Assembly: GCA_963848355.1 (NCBI GenBank)
Contig: CAWKDG010000012.1
Location: forward strand, 930,001 to 994,000
Direction: 5' to 3'
Origin: CAWKDG01 sp963848355
Lineage (GTDB): Bacteria > Actinomycetota > Acidimicrobiia > Acidimicrobiales > UBA8190
Length of the DNA stretch: 64,000 nucleotides
The position numbers and the translations under genes were made by a program. Under the pieces are notes generated by a model. The model was not told the DNA's origin and did not search any database. It saw only the letters and a program-made list of their open reading frames with translations. Positions 9,096 through 18,336 of this stretch are shown here, piece by piece (the stretch's first letter is position 1; each line of letters starts with the position of its first letter).

Positions 9096-9683
9096 TCAGG
9101 AGGCGGCGAGCAGGCCCAGCTGGCCGAGGCGCTCGGCCATGGCTTCGGGCGAGATGCCGAACATGTAGGCGATGGCGTGCAGGTCGCCCGTCCGGATCGT
9201 GATCTTCTTCCCGTTGAAATCGTGACGTTTCAGCTGGATCATGGTGAGGAACCGGCGCAGAGGGTCGCGCTCGGGTCCACGCGCCGAGTCGAGCTTGGTC
9301 AGATCGATGGTGATCTTCTCGGAGTCGCCCGCTGATCGGGCCACCCGGCGGGTCCACACCGAGTCGTCGACGACAGGTCCGTCTCCTCCGTCTCCTGCAT
9401 CGGGTTCGAGGGTGCTGGCGTCATCGGGAAGGAGCTGGTCGAGGGGGACGTCGTAGAGGCGGGCCAGCTGCTTCAGGCGGGGGATCGAGATGTTCCGCTC
9501 GCCCCGTTCATAGGCGCCGAGGACCGAAGACTTGAAGGTCCGATCGCTCAAGGTCTCGACGGCGTGGAGGGACAGCTGCATCTGCTTCCTCACGGCCCGG
9601 AGGCGCAGACCGAGACTCTGGGCGTCGGCGACCTCGAGGGAATCCTCGACCTGAACCTCTTCGACAGATGCCGCCTGGACCAC
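9096..9683 (-). CDS. bldD: BldD-family transcriptional regulator, cyclic di-GMP-binding
   Basis: XRE-type regulator. 195 residues. The helix-turn-helix (about 23-85, LRLRAVRKQ...YERGERNISI) and the C-terminal domain (about 122-192) both match BldD in length and sequence. In Streptomyces BldD, a cyclic di-GMP tetramer bridges two C-terminal domains through RxD-X8-RxxD; here R153-H-D155, eight residues, then R164-T-G-D167 keep every key residue. An acidic linker (87-107) is longer than in Streptomyces. The GTG start at 9683 has a strong ribosome site (AAGGAGG, 8 nt). It sits tail to tail with a GGDEF-EAL gene, so ligand supply and sensing may be linked (inference). Confidence 0.9.
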   Translation of the reverse strand: MVQAASVEEVQVEDSLEVADAQSLGLRLRAVRKQMQLSLHAVETLSDRTFKSSVLGAYERGERNISIPRLKQLARLYDVPLDQLLPDDASTLEPDAGDGGDGPVVDDSVWTRRVARSAGDSEKITIDLTKLDSARGPERDPLRRFLTMIQLKRHDFNGKKITIRTGDLHAIAYMFGISPEAMAERLGQLGLLAAS

Positions 9684-9742
9684 GTTGGACCCTCCTTCTC
9701 GGCGGGCGATTCCGTGCCTTCTCCCGGTGCCCGTCCAAATTG

Positions 9743-9757
9743 ACCACTCAATGTGGT
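9743..9757. promoter_or_regulatory. Inverted repeat in the bldD promoter region
   Basis: ACCAC-TCAAT-GTGGT, a perfect 5-bp inverted repeat with a 5-nt spacer, lies 60 bp upstream of the bldD start in an AT-richer patch. It is a possible operator, perhaps for autoregulation. It does not match the published 15-bp BldD box spacing. Confidence 0.35.
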
Positions 9758-9891
9758 AATTCTCGGCAACCCCCCCACTTCGGCAGTAGACCGTTCTCCA
9801 CTTGTTGGTGGGCCGTTGTGACGCGGTGCCGGCAGGGGCCGATCAGCTCTCTGGAGGAACAGGGCCGTCGACTAGCCTGAACCGGTCATTC

Positions 9892-9970
<79 letters not shown>

Positions 9971-9975
<5 letters not shown>

Positions 9976-9997
9976 CTCACTCACTCACTCACTCACC
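9971..9997. repeat. CACT tetranucleotide tract at the tRNA-Leu 3' end
   Basis: About five tandem CACT units begin inside the tRNA 3' end and run on downstream. A similar GCCCACTCA...CTCACTCACT stretch occurs at 13841-13860, beyond the next gene. Confidence 0.7.
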
Positions 9998-10166
9998 CAC
10001 CCCCCCAGCAGCTCACCCACCCTACCCACCAACCCCTCTCCGACCGCTCGTGATCGCCTCGTACCTGGGTACCGACGAGCAGGCCATCGAGTGCAGCGGC
10101 GCCGACTCGGAGGCCGCGGGCACGGCGCACCCTCCGGAGCCGTGACCCGCCCCGGTCACCCCGGGC

Positions 10167-13100
10167 TCAGGTGACGGTGAACTTCTTGCTCGAGATGGCC
10201 TGCCCCGAAGCGGCCGTCACGGTGATTACCCCCGGTCCGACCACGGCGTTCTCGGGGACGCTCACGATCAGCTTGGAGGCTGTCGATTTGCTCGAGATGG
10301 TGGCGTCCAGGCCACCGATGACCACGGCCTGGATGGCGGTGAGGTTCTCGCCCTTGATGGTGACCGTCGAACCGGGGGCACCCTTGGACGGCGAGAAGCT
10401 CTTCAGGTCCGTGGCCGCCACCCCGGTCCAGAACCGGGGGTCGTCGGCCGGTGAACGGATGACGGCGATGACCGAATCGCTCGACTCGGTGAGCGAGACC
10501 AGGCACGGGGCCTTGTCGGAGGGCGGACAATGCTTGAGGAACGTGCCCGTCGGGTCCGACCCCGGCGCGTAGCAGACCTTCACCCCCGCCGTGCTCGGCT
10601 CCCCGCCCACCGTCTCGGTCACCGTCAGCACGGCGGTGCCGGGGAACTCGTAGGTGGACAGGTCCGAGACGGCGGTGGAGTAGTCGTAGTCGTGCTTCTT
10701 GGAGGTTCCGCAGCTCAATTTGCCCGTGTTCACCACCAGGGTCGTCGTCGGCCCCGGAGTGGACGTTCCGGAGTTCCCCACCACGGAGACGCTCGTCTGA
10801 TTCAAGGTGGTGCTCACGGTGTTGGTGCAGGTGGGCAGGCAGGGGACCGTCTGTTGGGACTGGTCCACGGTATAGGTGTACTTGTCGGCGTTGTTCACGG
10901 TGGAGACGCCTCCCGGTGCCGTGACGATCACGTTCACCGGTGCGCCCGCCGACCCCGGCGGCACGGTGACGGTGAGCGACGTGTCGCCGCTGCGGGCGGT
11001 GATGGCAGCAGGGTTGGCGCCGACGTCCACCGTGGTCGCCCCCGTGAACCCGGAACCGGTGACGGTCACCGTGTTCCCCCCGGTGGTGAAGCCCGTGTCG
11101 GGGGTGACGGCGCTCACCACCGGTGGCGGGGGCATCTCGATCAGGGTCTGGCCCACCGACGCGCTGAGGTCGTATCCGGCGGCCACGCAGCTCGTCGAGC
11201 TGGTGCAGGAGACGCCGTAGAGATAATTGTCACTGGCTCCCTGGTCGGGGCTCGAGACCAGCGCCCACGAGCTCCCGTTCCAGGACTCGACCAGGGTCTG
11301 ATAGTCGATGCCGACCACGTAGACGCCCACCGCCACGCAACTCGTCGAGCTGGTGCACGAGACGCCGTAGAGCTCGTTGCCGTCGCTGCCGTGGTCGGGG
11401 CTGGAGACGACCGACCAGGAGGCACCGTTCCAGGATTCGGTCAGGGTCTCGTCCGCCGCCGATCCGTTCTCGGACTCGCCCACCGCCATGCAGGCCGTGG
11501 AGCCGGTGCACGAGACGCCGTAGAGCTGATTCTGGTTGCTGCCCGGGCTGGGACTGGTGACGTCCGACCAGGAGGTGCCGTTCCAGGACTCGGTCAACGT
11601 CAGCAGGCTTGTCCCGTTCGAGTACCGGCCCACCGCCATGCAGGCGTTGGCGCTGGTGCAGGACACGGCGTTCAGGGTGTCCCCGGCCACGCCCGGATCG
11701 GGGCTGGAGACGATCGACCAGGAGGCGCCGTTCCAGGACTCGACGAGCGTGCCGCCCGCCGTGCTGTTCCCCACGGCCATGCAGGCGGTGGCGCCGGTGC
11801 ACGACACTCCCGAGAGCTGGTTGAGGCCGCTGCCGTCGTCGGGGCTGGAGACGGTCGACCAGGAGCCGCCGTTCCAGGATTCGACGAGCGTCTGCTCGGC
11901 ATTCGATGCGTCGACGTAGTACCCCACGGCCATGCAGCTGGTGGCGCTGGTGCACGACACGCCGTTCAGATCGTCGTCCTTGGTGCCCAGGTCGGGGCTG
12001 GAGGCGACCGACCAGGCGCTGCCGTTCCAGGACTCGACGAGGGTCTGGAGGATCGATCCGTTGGAGTAGTTCCCCACCGCCACGCAGAAGGTCACGCTGG
12101 TGCACGAGACGTCACTGAGTACCTGGCCGCTGGCGTACGGGCTGGGGCTGGGCGAGATGGACCACGGCGGCGAGGCCGAGACCACGAAGCCGTCCGCCAC
12201 CCCCACATACGAACTGGGGAAGACGGCGTAGGCCGCCTGGTTTGACGAGGTCAACCCCGAACAGCTCGAGCCGTCGATGGTGTAGGAGCCCAGGGCCAGG
12301 CTGGGGGAGATCGGTGTCCCGCCGTCCACCGTCGTGCAGGTGAGGGTCCCCGATATGGTCCCCCCCGGGGCGTTCGTGGTGTAGGTGAAGCTCAGCCCGT
12401 CTCCCGACGTCTGCGCTCCCGACACGTCCAGGGTGACGGCCGGACCCCAGTCGGTGTCGTAGGCGCCGATGTCGCAGGGCTCGGTCCGCGGCGCCCCGCG
12501 TTGGTCGGTGGCCGGGCACTGCGGGGCGTTGCTCACGTGGTCGATGGCGTGACTCCCCGGTTCCAGGGCGATGGTCTGCGTGGGCCCGCCGTTGTACTGG
12601 AGACCGGCCGGAGCGAGACCGGCGGCGGTCGAAGGGAGATCGGTTCCCGCGGTGAGCAAGCACGAGGCGTCGTCGGCGAGGTTGTCACCGAGGTCGGTGA
12701 AGGTGCCGGGACCGTGGCAGTCGGTCCCCGTGACGGGGTCGGCCAGGATGGAGGTCCCCATCTTCAGGGAGCCGATGTCGTTGATGTTGCCGCCGAACTC
12801 GGCCTCGTTGCCCGTGAATGTGGTGTCGGTGACGGTGGCGGTGCCCTGGTTGTCGATCCCTCCGCCCACGCCGGTGGCGGTGTTGTCGGCCAGGGTGCTG
12901 TTGCTGACGGTCAGGGTCCCGTCGTTCAGGATGCCGCCGCCGTAGGCGTCGGTCGTGTTGCCGGACAGGGTGCTGCCGGTGACGATCAGCACGCCGCTGG
13001 CGTCGTTCATGATGGCGCCCCCGTAGCCGACGGTGTCGTCCGCCCCCGACACGGTGCTGTCGGTGACGGTGAGGTTGCCGTCGTTGTAGATGCCGCCGCC

Positions 13101-13529
13101 GGCGCCGGTGTCGTCGTATCCGTCGTCCATGGTGAGGCCCGAGATGGCGGCGGTGACGCCGGAATTGACGGAGAAGATCGGTACCGTGCCTCCCCCGCTC
13201 ACCGCCACTGTGCTCGCTCCCGGCCCCGTGATGGTGACGTCCTGGGAGATGAGGATGTCGGAGGTGAGCGTGATGGTGCTGCACGGCGGCGAGAGGGCGA
13301 ACACGATGGTGTCGCCCGGACCGGCGTTGGCCACCTCGTAGGGCAGCGAGCCCGGAACCGAGACGGATCCGGAGCAATTGGTGACGGTGTCGGTGCCCGC
13401 CTCGGCCACCGAGGTGGGCAGGACGGCGACCGAGAAGGTGGTGAGACCAACCGCCAGGCAGGCGGTGATCAGCCGCAGTCCCGGGCCGGCTCCGGCGCGT
13501 CGCTTCTTCGACCCGGTCGCTGCTCGCAT
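10167..13529 (-). CDS. Large exported beta-helix / seven-repeat propeller / IPT protein
   Basis: 1120 residues, exported. A signal peptide (about 1-45, KKRR then a hydrophobic core ending VAEAG) is followed by a right-handed beta-helix-like region (about 45-345, GGGIYNDGNLTV-type rungs, ending in the ATDQRGAPR...DIGAYD signature of choice-of-anchor Q proteins). Seven tandem repeats of about 45 residues follow (about 455-805), each with VSCTSxTxC, AVG, a TLVESWNG strand and SSPD, suggesting a seven-bladed propeller. Then come an IPT/TIG domain (about 805-890), a Ser/Thr-rich region and a second IPT domain (about 1043-1120). No LPXTG motif or C-terminal helix. ATG 13529 is favoured over GTG 13577 because the signal peptide then starts cleanly. 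Function unknown, probably surface or matrix. Confidence 0.88.
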   Translation of the reverse strand: MRAATGSKKRRAGAGPGLRLITACLAVGLTTFSVAVLPTSVAEAGTDTVTNCSGSVSVPGSLPYEVANAGPGDTIVFALSPPCSTITLTSDILISQDVTITGPGASTVAVSGGGTVPIFSVNSGVTAAISGLTMDDGYDDTGAGGGIYNDGNLTVTDSTVSGADDTVGYGGAIMNDASGVLIVTGSTLSGNTTDAYGGGILNDGTLTVSNSTLADNTATGVGGGIDNQGTATVTDTTFTGNEAEFGGNINDIGSLKMGTSILADPVTGTDCHGPGTFTDLGDNLADDASCLLTAGTDLPSTAAGLAPAGLQYNGGPTQTIALEPGSHAIDHVSNAPQCPATDQRGAPRTEPCDIGAYDTDWGPAVTLDVSGAQTSGDGLSFTYTTNAPGGTISGTLTCTTVDGGTPISPSLALGSYTIDGSSCSGLTSSNQAAYAVFPSSYVGVADGFVVSASPPWSISPSPSPYASGQVLSDVSCTSVTFCVAVGNYSNGSILQTLVESWNGSAWSVASSPDLGTKDDDLNGVSCTSATSCMAVGYYVDASNAEQTLVESWNGGSWSTVSSPDDGSGLNQLSGVSCTGATACMAVGNSTAGGTLVESWNGASWSIVSSPDPGVAGDTLNAVSCTSANACMAVGRYSNGTSLLTLTESWNGTSWSDVTSPSPGSNQNQLYGVSCTGSTACMAVGESENGSAADETLTESWNGASWSVVSSPDHGSDGNELYGVSCTSSTSCVAVGVYVVGIDYQTLVESWNGSSWALVSSPDQGASDNYLYGVSCTSSTSCVAAGYDLSASVGQTLIEMPPPPVVSAVTPDTGFTTGGNTVTVTGSGFTGATTVDVGANPAAITARSGDTSLTVTVPPGSAGAPVNVIVTAPGGVSTVNNADKYTYTVDQSQQTVPCLPTCTNTVSTTLNQTSVSVVGNSGTSTPGPTTTLVVNTGKLSCGTSKKHDYDYSTAVSDLSTYEFPGTAVLTVTETVGGEPSTAGVKVCYAPGSDPTGTFLKHCPPSDKAPCLVSLTESSDSVIAVIRSPADDPRFWTGVAATDLKSFSPSKGAPGSTVTIKGENLTAIQAVVIGGLDATISSKSTASKLIVSVPENAVVGPGVITVTAASGQAISSKKFTVT

Positions 13530-13749
13530 GGCCCCCGCCTTTTTCCGAGCTTCCTGGACAAATGAGCTTCTCGGCACGAGACGGTAGTCAAGATGGTCGC
13601 TGCGCGTCGGAGCGACCTGCGAGTACCGTCATTCATAGCGGTATTGATGTGGATGGGTCCAAAATCCTTAGACCCGGGGAGGGCCAGCCTGTGGGTGCCG
13701 AAAAACTCATCCGGCGCCTCCGACCTGGGCTTCTTTAGGTTTGGTTGAC

Positions 13750-14017
13750 GCCGCAACAATGTGGGAAATCGAAACCAACAGCGTGGGAAATGGGCAATCG
13801 TATGGACCGATTCGCCCTGGTCGAAGGCGTTTTGTCGTCAGCCCACTCAACTCACTCACTACTCCTGCAGTTTGGCCTGGTATTTCTTCGTCAGATCGAT
13901 GATGAAATGGCCCAGGAGATCGCCGGTTTCGGACAGGATCCGGACATCGCGGTCATCGACCAGGGCCACCACCCGCCACCGTCTGTGGGACGACCAACGG
14001 CCAGGTGTCGCGATCAT
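13750..14017 (-). mobile_element. IS481-family insertion sequence remnant
   Basis: Holds the C-terminal end of an integrase-type transposase (13859-14017). Beyond its stop, two copies of a GTGGGAAAT motif occur within 13758-13797, resembling IS481-type end sequence. The rest of the transposase is absent: the next gene begins directly. Outer limits are estimates. 13530-13749 shows no gene and should hold the promoter of the 10167-13529 gene. Confidence 0.5.
13859..14017 (-). pseudogene. Transposase C-terminal fragment, IS481 family
   Basis: 52 codons from an ATG at 14017 to TAG at 13859. The segment WRVVALVDDRDVRILSETG followed by DLLGHFIIDLTKKYQ resembles the last residues of IS481 transposases (the LxxDxDIRVxxxxGELxRxLxLDPxRxYQ tail). 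No DDE catalytic core remains, so it cannot be active. Its ATG overlaps the TGA of the upstream glycosidase-like gene as ATGA, probably by chance of the junction. The identification is by eye from a short segment. Confidence 0.55.
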
Positions 14018-15285
14018 GCCGGGAACAGTTGGAAGGGGTTCACCGGCAATGAGGCCATCAAGTACCAGGCGGTCGCCCCGATGTGCAACGAGGCGTAATA
14101 GAAGTCGCCGTCGCAGTCAGAGAGCCGGTTGACCGAGGCCGCGATGATGCCGAGACCATCACTATTTGGTCCGTTGGTCTGTGCGTACTGGATGTCGCCG
14201 AGATACTGGGTCGCCCGCGCAGCGTCACCCGGTTCGCTTCGGAACTCAAGCGCGTCAGCGAGGTGCGCGGTCCCTTCGAACCACACGCCCGAACCCTTGT
14301 CACCAAGACAGAACTCGACGCCACTGAAACCAGCCCTCGTCAAGGAAAGATTCGTCACGTCCCAACTCACGGATGCCTCGTAGGTGGGATCGAGGAGCGC
14401 GAGGTATGACCAGCTATCGACGTCCTCCGGCTGCTCGCTCAGATTCGGGGTCGCGCCGTTGGTCCCGGTCCCGACGTAAAAGTCCCCTTTCTTTGGGTCC
14501 CACATGGCCTCGATGAAAGCTTTCGCCCACGCGGCGTCACTCGACCACTGAGGATTGCCGGTCACGTCGTAGAGCATGCTGTAGAGGCTGTAGAGGTCGA
14601 TGTTGTGCTCAGTCGACTTCCACCGGATCTTCGTGCCGTTCGCGTTGTAACCCCCCGTGTACCCGCCCGCGCCACGCTGATCGTGACAATGGTCGTCGAT
14701 CCACGCGCCGAGGTCTTCGGCACCGGTGAGGTAGATGTTGTCACCGGTTGCCTGGTAGAGCTGAGTTAAGGCCATACCGACCCAGGACATATTGCCAACG
14801 TCGCTTGTCTTGTCGGTGTTCTTCAGATTCGAGGGGCTCGTCAGCGGCGTCGGAGCGTAGGCTTCCCGGATTCGGCCATCCTTATCGGGGTCATTGGCCT
14901 GCGCGTAGAGCAGACCGTTACCAACCGTCTCCGCCCTCTGCAAGCCATCGGCAGTTCCCTCGTTCAAGAACGCTTGGATGACAAGGGCGTCGTCGTAGGT
15001 CTCCGAATCGGTGAACCCCTTCAACGGGCCGCCATCGAAGCTCTGCACGAGACGAGGGATGGTGCCGGTCGCGTACTTGTCCATCATCTCGTCGAGAAAG
15101 GTGTAGGCATCCTGTTCGCTCGTCGTGAGGGAACGAGGTGAGAGACCCACGGCGGGCAGTGCGGGGGCACTGGCCGAACCCAGATGCCTTTGTAGGGCCA
15201 CGGCCACCGAGGAGAGGCCAGGAGCAATAACAGAGGCCAATACGGCTCCGGCGGCAAATGCCAATTCGTATTTGCGTTTCCCCAT
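14014..15285 (-). CDS. Exported six-hairpin glycosidase-like protein
   Basis: 423 residues. A signal peptide (about 1-30, MGKRKYELAFAAGAVLASV) is followed by an all-helical domain with repeated Tyr/Trp/Asp-rich segments (GNGLLYAQ, WVGMALTQLYQATGD, WAKAFIEAMWDP, SYLALLDP, GTAHLADAL). This resembles (alpha/alpha)6-toroid glycoside hydrolases and related polysaccharide-acting proteins. I cannot assign a GH family or catalytic pair. ATG 15285 gives a clean signal peptide; the longer upstream frame is not signal-like. It ends exactly at an IS481 remnant, so the C-terminus may have been altered by insertion. Confidence 0.75.
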   Translation of the reverse strand: MGKRKYELAFAAGAVLASVIAPGLSSVAVALQRHLGSASAPALPAVGLSPRSLTTSEQDAYTFLDEMMDKYATGTIPRLVQSFDGGPLKGFTDSETYDDALVIQAFLNEGTADGLQRAETVGNGLLYAQANDPDKDGRIREAYAPTPLTSPSNLKNTDKTSDVGNMSWVGMALTQLYQATGDNIYLTGAEDLGAWIDDHCHDQRGAGGYTGGYNANGTKIRWKSTEHNIDLYSLYSMLYDVTGNPQWSSDAAWAKAFIEAMWDPKKGDFYVGTGTNGATPNLSEQPEDVDSWSYLALLDPTYEASVSWDVTNLSLTRAGFSGVEFCLGDKGSGVWFEGTAHLADALEFRSEPGDAARATQYLGDIQYAQTNGPNSDGLGIIAASVNRLSDCDGDFYYASLHIGATAWYLMASLPVNPFQLFPA

Positions 15286-15502
15286 ACATGAAGCGTGGCC
15301 CCTCTCGACCGTCCTGTCATCCCCTCGTCGTCCCAGAAACCCTCGAGCTTGGCGACAAGCACGACATCGAGGTCGCTGAGGTAACACCGCCCACTCCCTC
15401 AAGCAGGTGGAATCACCTGCAATTGTCACAGGTGGTCGCACTCTTGTGGCGGCTTTCTGTTGACCGCAGACTCGCAAGGACACCACGGGGTGGGCGGGTC
15501 TC

Positions 15503-17302
15503 GTGGACGGAGCGTGGGGGGTACTGATTTTGCGGCGGGGCAAGGGAGGGTCCGGCTCAGGCAACGGAACACGCATCGCGTGCCTCGCTCTGGTGCTCGG
15601 CCTCCTCTGTCTGGGAATGGCCCAACCGGCCCAGGCCCTGGGGTCGCCCGTGCTCGTTTCCATCGCCGTGTCCCCCACCACCGCCTCGGTGGCCGCCGGG
15701 GACACCGAGCAGTTCACCGCCACCGGCACCTACTCCAACCTGACCCAGGAGAACATCACCGGTTCTGTGGCGTGGTCGGCGTCAGGCGACGCCACCATCT
15801 CCAACGCCTCGGGCTCGAAGGGACTGGCCACGGGGGTCAGTACCGGCGTGGTGACCATCAAGGCCAGCGACCCCTCCGCTCTTATCGACGGCACCGCCGT
15901 GCTCACCATCACCTCTGCCGTGCTGGTGTCGGTCTCAGTGTCCCCCACCACCGCTTCGGTGGCCGCCGGGGACATCGAGCAGTTCACCGCCACTGCCACC
16001 TACTCCAACCTGACAACTGCCAACGTCACCAACACCGTGACGTGGTCTGCCTCCAACGGAGACGCCACCGTCTCCAACGCCTCGGGCTCCCAGGGCCTGG
16101 CCACCGGGGTGAGCACCGGGGTGGTGACGATCATGGCCAGTGATCCCTCGGCACTGCTCGACGGCACGGCGGTGCTGACCATCACCCCGGCGGTGTTGGT
16201 GGCCGTGACCATGGCTCCCGCCGCTGCCTCGGTGGCCGAAGGCCAGACCCAACAGTTCACCGCCACCGGCATCTACTCCAACCTGACCACGGCCGACCTG
16301 ACCGACTCCGTCACCTGGTCGGCCTCGAGCGGTGACGCCACGATCTCCAACGCCTCGGGCTCCCAGGGCCTGGCCACCGGCGTGAGCACAGGCGTCGTCA
16401 CCATTACCGCCACCGACCCGTCCTCGTTGATCGACGGCACCGCCGTCCTCACCGTTGGCCCCGCCGTCCTGGTGGCGGTCGCCGTGTCGCCGCCGTCCGG
16501 CTCGGTGGCCGCCGGCGACACCGAGCAGTTCACCGCCACCGGCATCTACTCCAACCTGGGCACGGCCGACCTGACCGACTCCGTCACCTGGTCGTCTTCC
16601 AACGGTGACGCAAGCATCTCGAACGCCCCAGGGTCGCAGGGGCTGGCCACGGGGGTGAGCAACGGGGTGGCCTCGATAACCGCCACCGACCCGACCTCGC
16701 TGGTCGACGGTGCGGCCGTGCTCACCGTGCTGCCCGCAGTACTCGTCTCGCTGTCGGTGGCGCCTCCGAGTGACTCGGTGGCGACGGGTCAGACCCAGCA
16801 GTTCACCGCCACCGGCACCTACTCCAACCTGCAAACGGCGAACCTGACCGGTTCCGTCACATGGTCGTCGTCGGGTCCTGACGCCTCCATCTCCAACGCG
16901 TCGGGTTCACAGGGACTGGCCACCGGTGTGCACACCGGCACCGTCACCATTACCGCCACTGACCCTTCGACCGCCACGGCGGGCACCGCGCAGCTGGCCG
17001 TGACCGCCAACGCTCCCACGGTGACCATCAGTCCGTCGTCTGGCGGCCGGGGAGCCCCCATGACTGTTTCGGGGACCGGCTTCACAAGCGGTCTGAAAGT
17101 AACGGTCACCTATGACCCGGACCGCAAGAAGCTCAAAGGCATGCGCAGGGTGCTCTGTCATACGAACGCCGGGAGCGACGGAACGTTCTCGTGCACCGGC
17201 CGTATTCCGCCCCACCGCGGCGCCGGGCGTCGGGGAGTGAAGACCATCACAGCCACCGAGCCCAACGGCACGTCGGCATCGACCACGTTCACACTGACGT
17301 AG
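15503..17302 (+). CDS. Exported protein with five Big-2-type Ig-like repeats
   Basis: 599 residues. A signal peptide (about 18-46) is followed by five tandem Ig-like domains of about 91 residues (51-503), each starting LVxxxVxPxxxSVAxG, with EQFTATGTYSNL, SVTWS and GLATGVSTG segments typical of bacterial Ig-like group 2. The last domain (about 510-599) resembles an IPT/filamin-type fold and is basic (KKLKGMRR). No membrane anchor or sorting signal. The GTG start at 15503 is the first in frame; a TTG at 15530 is possible. Likely a surface spacer or adhesin-like protein; function unknown. Confidence 0.85.
   Translation: MDGAWGVLILRRGKGGSGSGNGTRIACLALVLGLLCLGMAQPAQALGSPVLVSIAVSPTTASVAAGDTEQFTATGTYSNLTQENITGSVAWSASGDATISNASGSKGLATGVSTGVVTIKASDPSALIDGTAVLTITSAVLVSVSVSPTTASVAAGDIEQFTATATYSNLTTANVTNTVTWSASNGDATVSNASGSQGLATGVSTGVVTIMASDPSALLDGTAVLTITPAVLVAVTMAPAAASVAEGQTQQFTATGIYSNLTTADLTDSVTWSASSGDATISNASGSQGLATGVSTGVVTITATDPSSLIDGTAVLTVGPAVLVAVAVSPPSGSVAAGDTEQFTATGIYSNLGTADLTDSVTWSSSNGDASISNAPGSQGLATGVSNGVASITATDPTSLVDGAAVLTVLPAVLVSLSVAPPSDSVATGQTQQFTATGTYSNLQTANLTGSVTWSSSGPDASISNASGSQGLATGVHTGTVTITATDPSTATAGTAQLAVTANAPTVTISPSSGGRGAPMTVSGTGFTSGLKVTVTYDPDRKKLKGMRRVLCHTNAGSDGTFSCTGRIPPHRGAGRRGVKTITATEPNGTSASTTFTLT
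15653..17010 (+). repeat. Five tandem 273-bp repeats encoding Ig-like domains
   Basis: The repeat units share long identical runs at DNA level (for example the QFTATG, SNASGSQGLATGVS and DGTAVLT coding segments), spaced about 273 bp. This suggests recent duplication and a risk of copy-number variation or assembly collapse. Confidence 0.8.
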
Positions 17303-17371
17303 CTCGCCCGGCACTGCCCGCCCGCAAGCGTGCTTTTCTGCCCCAAACGCCCCCGGAACACTGGGACGGAC

Positions 17372-18190
17372 TCAGAGGGTCATTGTTTGAAAAGCAGGTT
17401 GAAACGATTTTCGAATTGTGCAAGCCACCATGGTCTCGGACCCCTCGACGGTCAGATGCACGCCACTTCCGAGAGCCTCATGGACGTCGATGGTGGTCGA
17501 TCTGTTCCACAGGATCATCCGACCACCTCGTTCATCGATATTCCATTGGTGAAAGCCGACATAGTTCTCACGCTCCGCCTCGTTGCGGGCATGTTGCAGG
17601 ACGACCGGTGCCCCGGTCTTCGCCACGGAGAGCATCTGCTTGATGCCCTCGAGGGGGTCGTAGCTGTGGTCGAGCGCGTTGCGCATGTGGACCAGATCGA
17701 AGAAGTCAGTCTCGAGTGACTCGCTCAGGCGCTCAACATGCCCCGTAATCGTCCGGACCGGCGGAACCACACCGAATTGGGCGAGCAGTCGGTCGTAGGT
17801 GGACGCCAGAGGGTCGACGGCGACAAGGGTGACCGGTGTCCCGCGCCACATCTTGCCCAATATGGTCATGGGGCCAGCACCGACGTCCAGAATGATCGGT
17901 GTCCGTTCCTCCGGCACGTTGAGCTGGTTGGAGACAGCCGGCTGGAGCTCCGTGCCGGGGTCCATCCGCTCCCGGAACTCTTCGGGCCACTCCGATCCCC
18001 GAGTCTCAATCCACCGTGCCCAGAAGATCTCTTCCTCGGCCTTGCCGTCCTCCCAGGAAGGTGGGACCGACTCGCTCGACATACCCATGCTCGCCAAGAG
18101 TACCAACGTCGGCCCTGAAAGGGCGTCTCTCTGACTTCGTAGCCCGAGTAACAGACGACTCTGTTGATTGGCAAACGTGAAGCTCGACAT
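17372..18190 (-). CDS. SAM-dependent methyltransferase
   Basis: 272 residues. A class I methyltransferase core begins near residue 100 with IILDVGAGPMTILG (SAM-binding motif I), followed by VAVDPLA (acidic motif II region) and FFDLVHMRNALDHSYDP (motif IV region with His-Asp-His), as in Methyltransf_11/25 proteins. The N-terminal 95 residues are family-unspecific. Substrate unknown. ATG 18190 has AGGGGG just upstream. It lies on the opposite strand to its exported-protein neighbours. Confidence 0.8.
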   Translation of the reverse strand: MSSFTFANQQSRLLLGLRSQRDALSGPTLVLLASMGMSSESVPPSWEDGKAEEEIFWARWIETRGSEWPEEFRERMDPGTELQPAVSNQLNVPEERTPIILDVGAGPMTILGKMWRGTPVTLVAVDPLASTYDRLLAQFGVVPPVRTITGHVERLSESLETDFFDLVHMRNALDHSYDPLEGIKQMLSVAKTGAPVVLQHARNEAERENYVGFHQWNIDERGGRMILWNRSTTIDVHEALGSGVHLTVEGSETMVACTIRKSFQPAFQTMTL

Positions 18191-18336
18191 GAGCCCCCTG
18201 GTGTCACGTTAGCGTCCCAGGATCATTCGGCTTCGGGCATCCTCATGCCATAATGCATTGCACTCGGCCCTTTCGTTGTTGCCTTTTCACCCGAGAAACA
18301 GATGGCACTCGGCGATACCACAACTGAGGTGGATCG

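Noticed and set aside
13745..14132. Overlapping plus-strand frames of 117 and 123 codons
   Set aside because: They run antisense to the transposase fragment and show no protein-like features.
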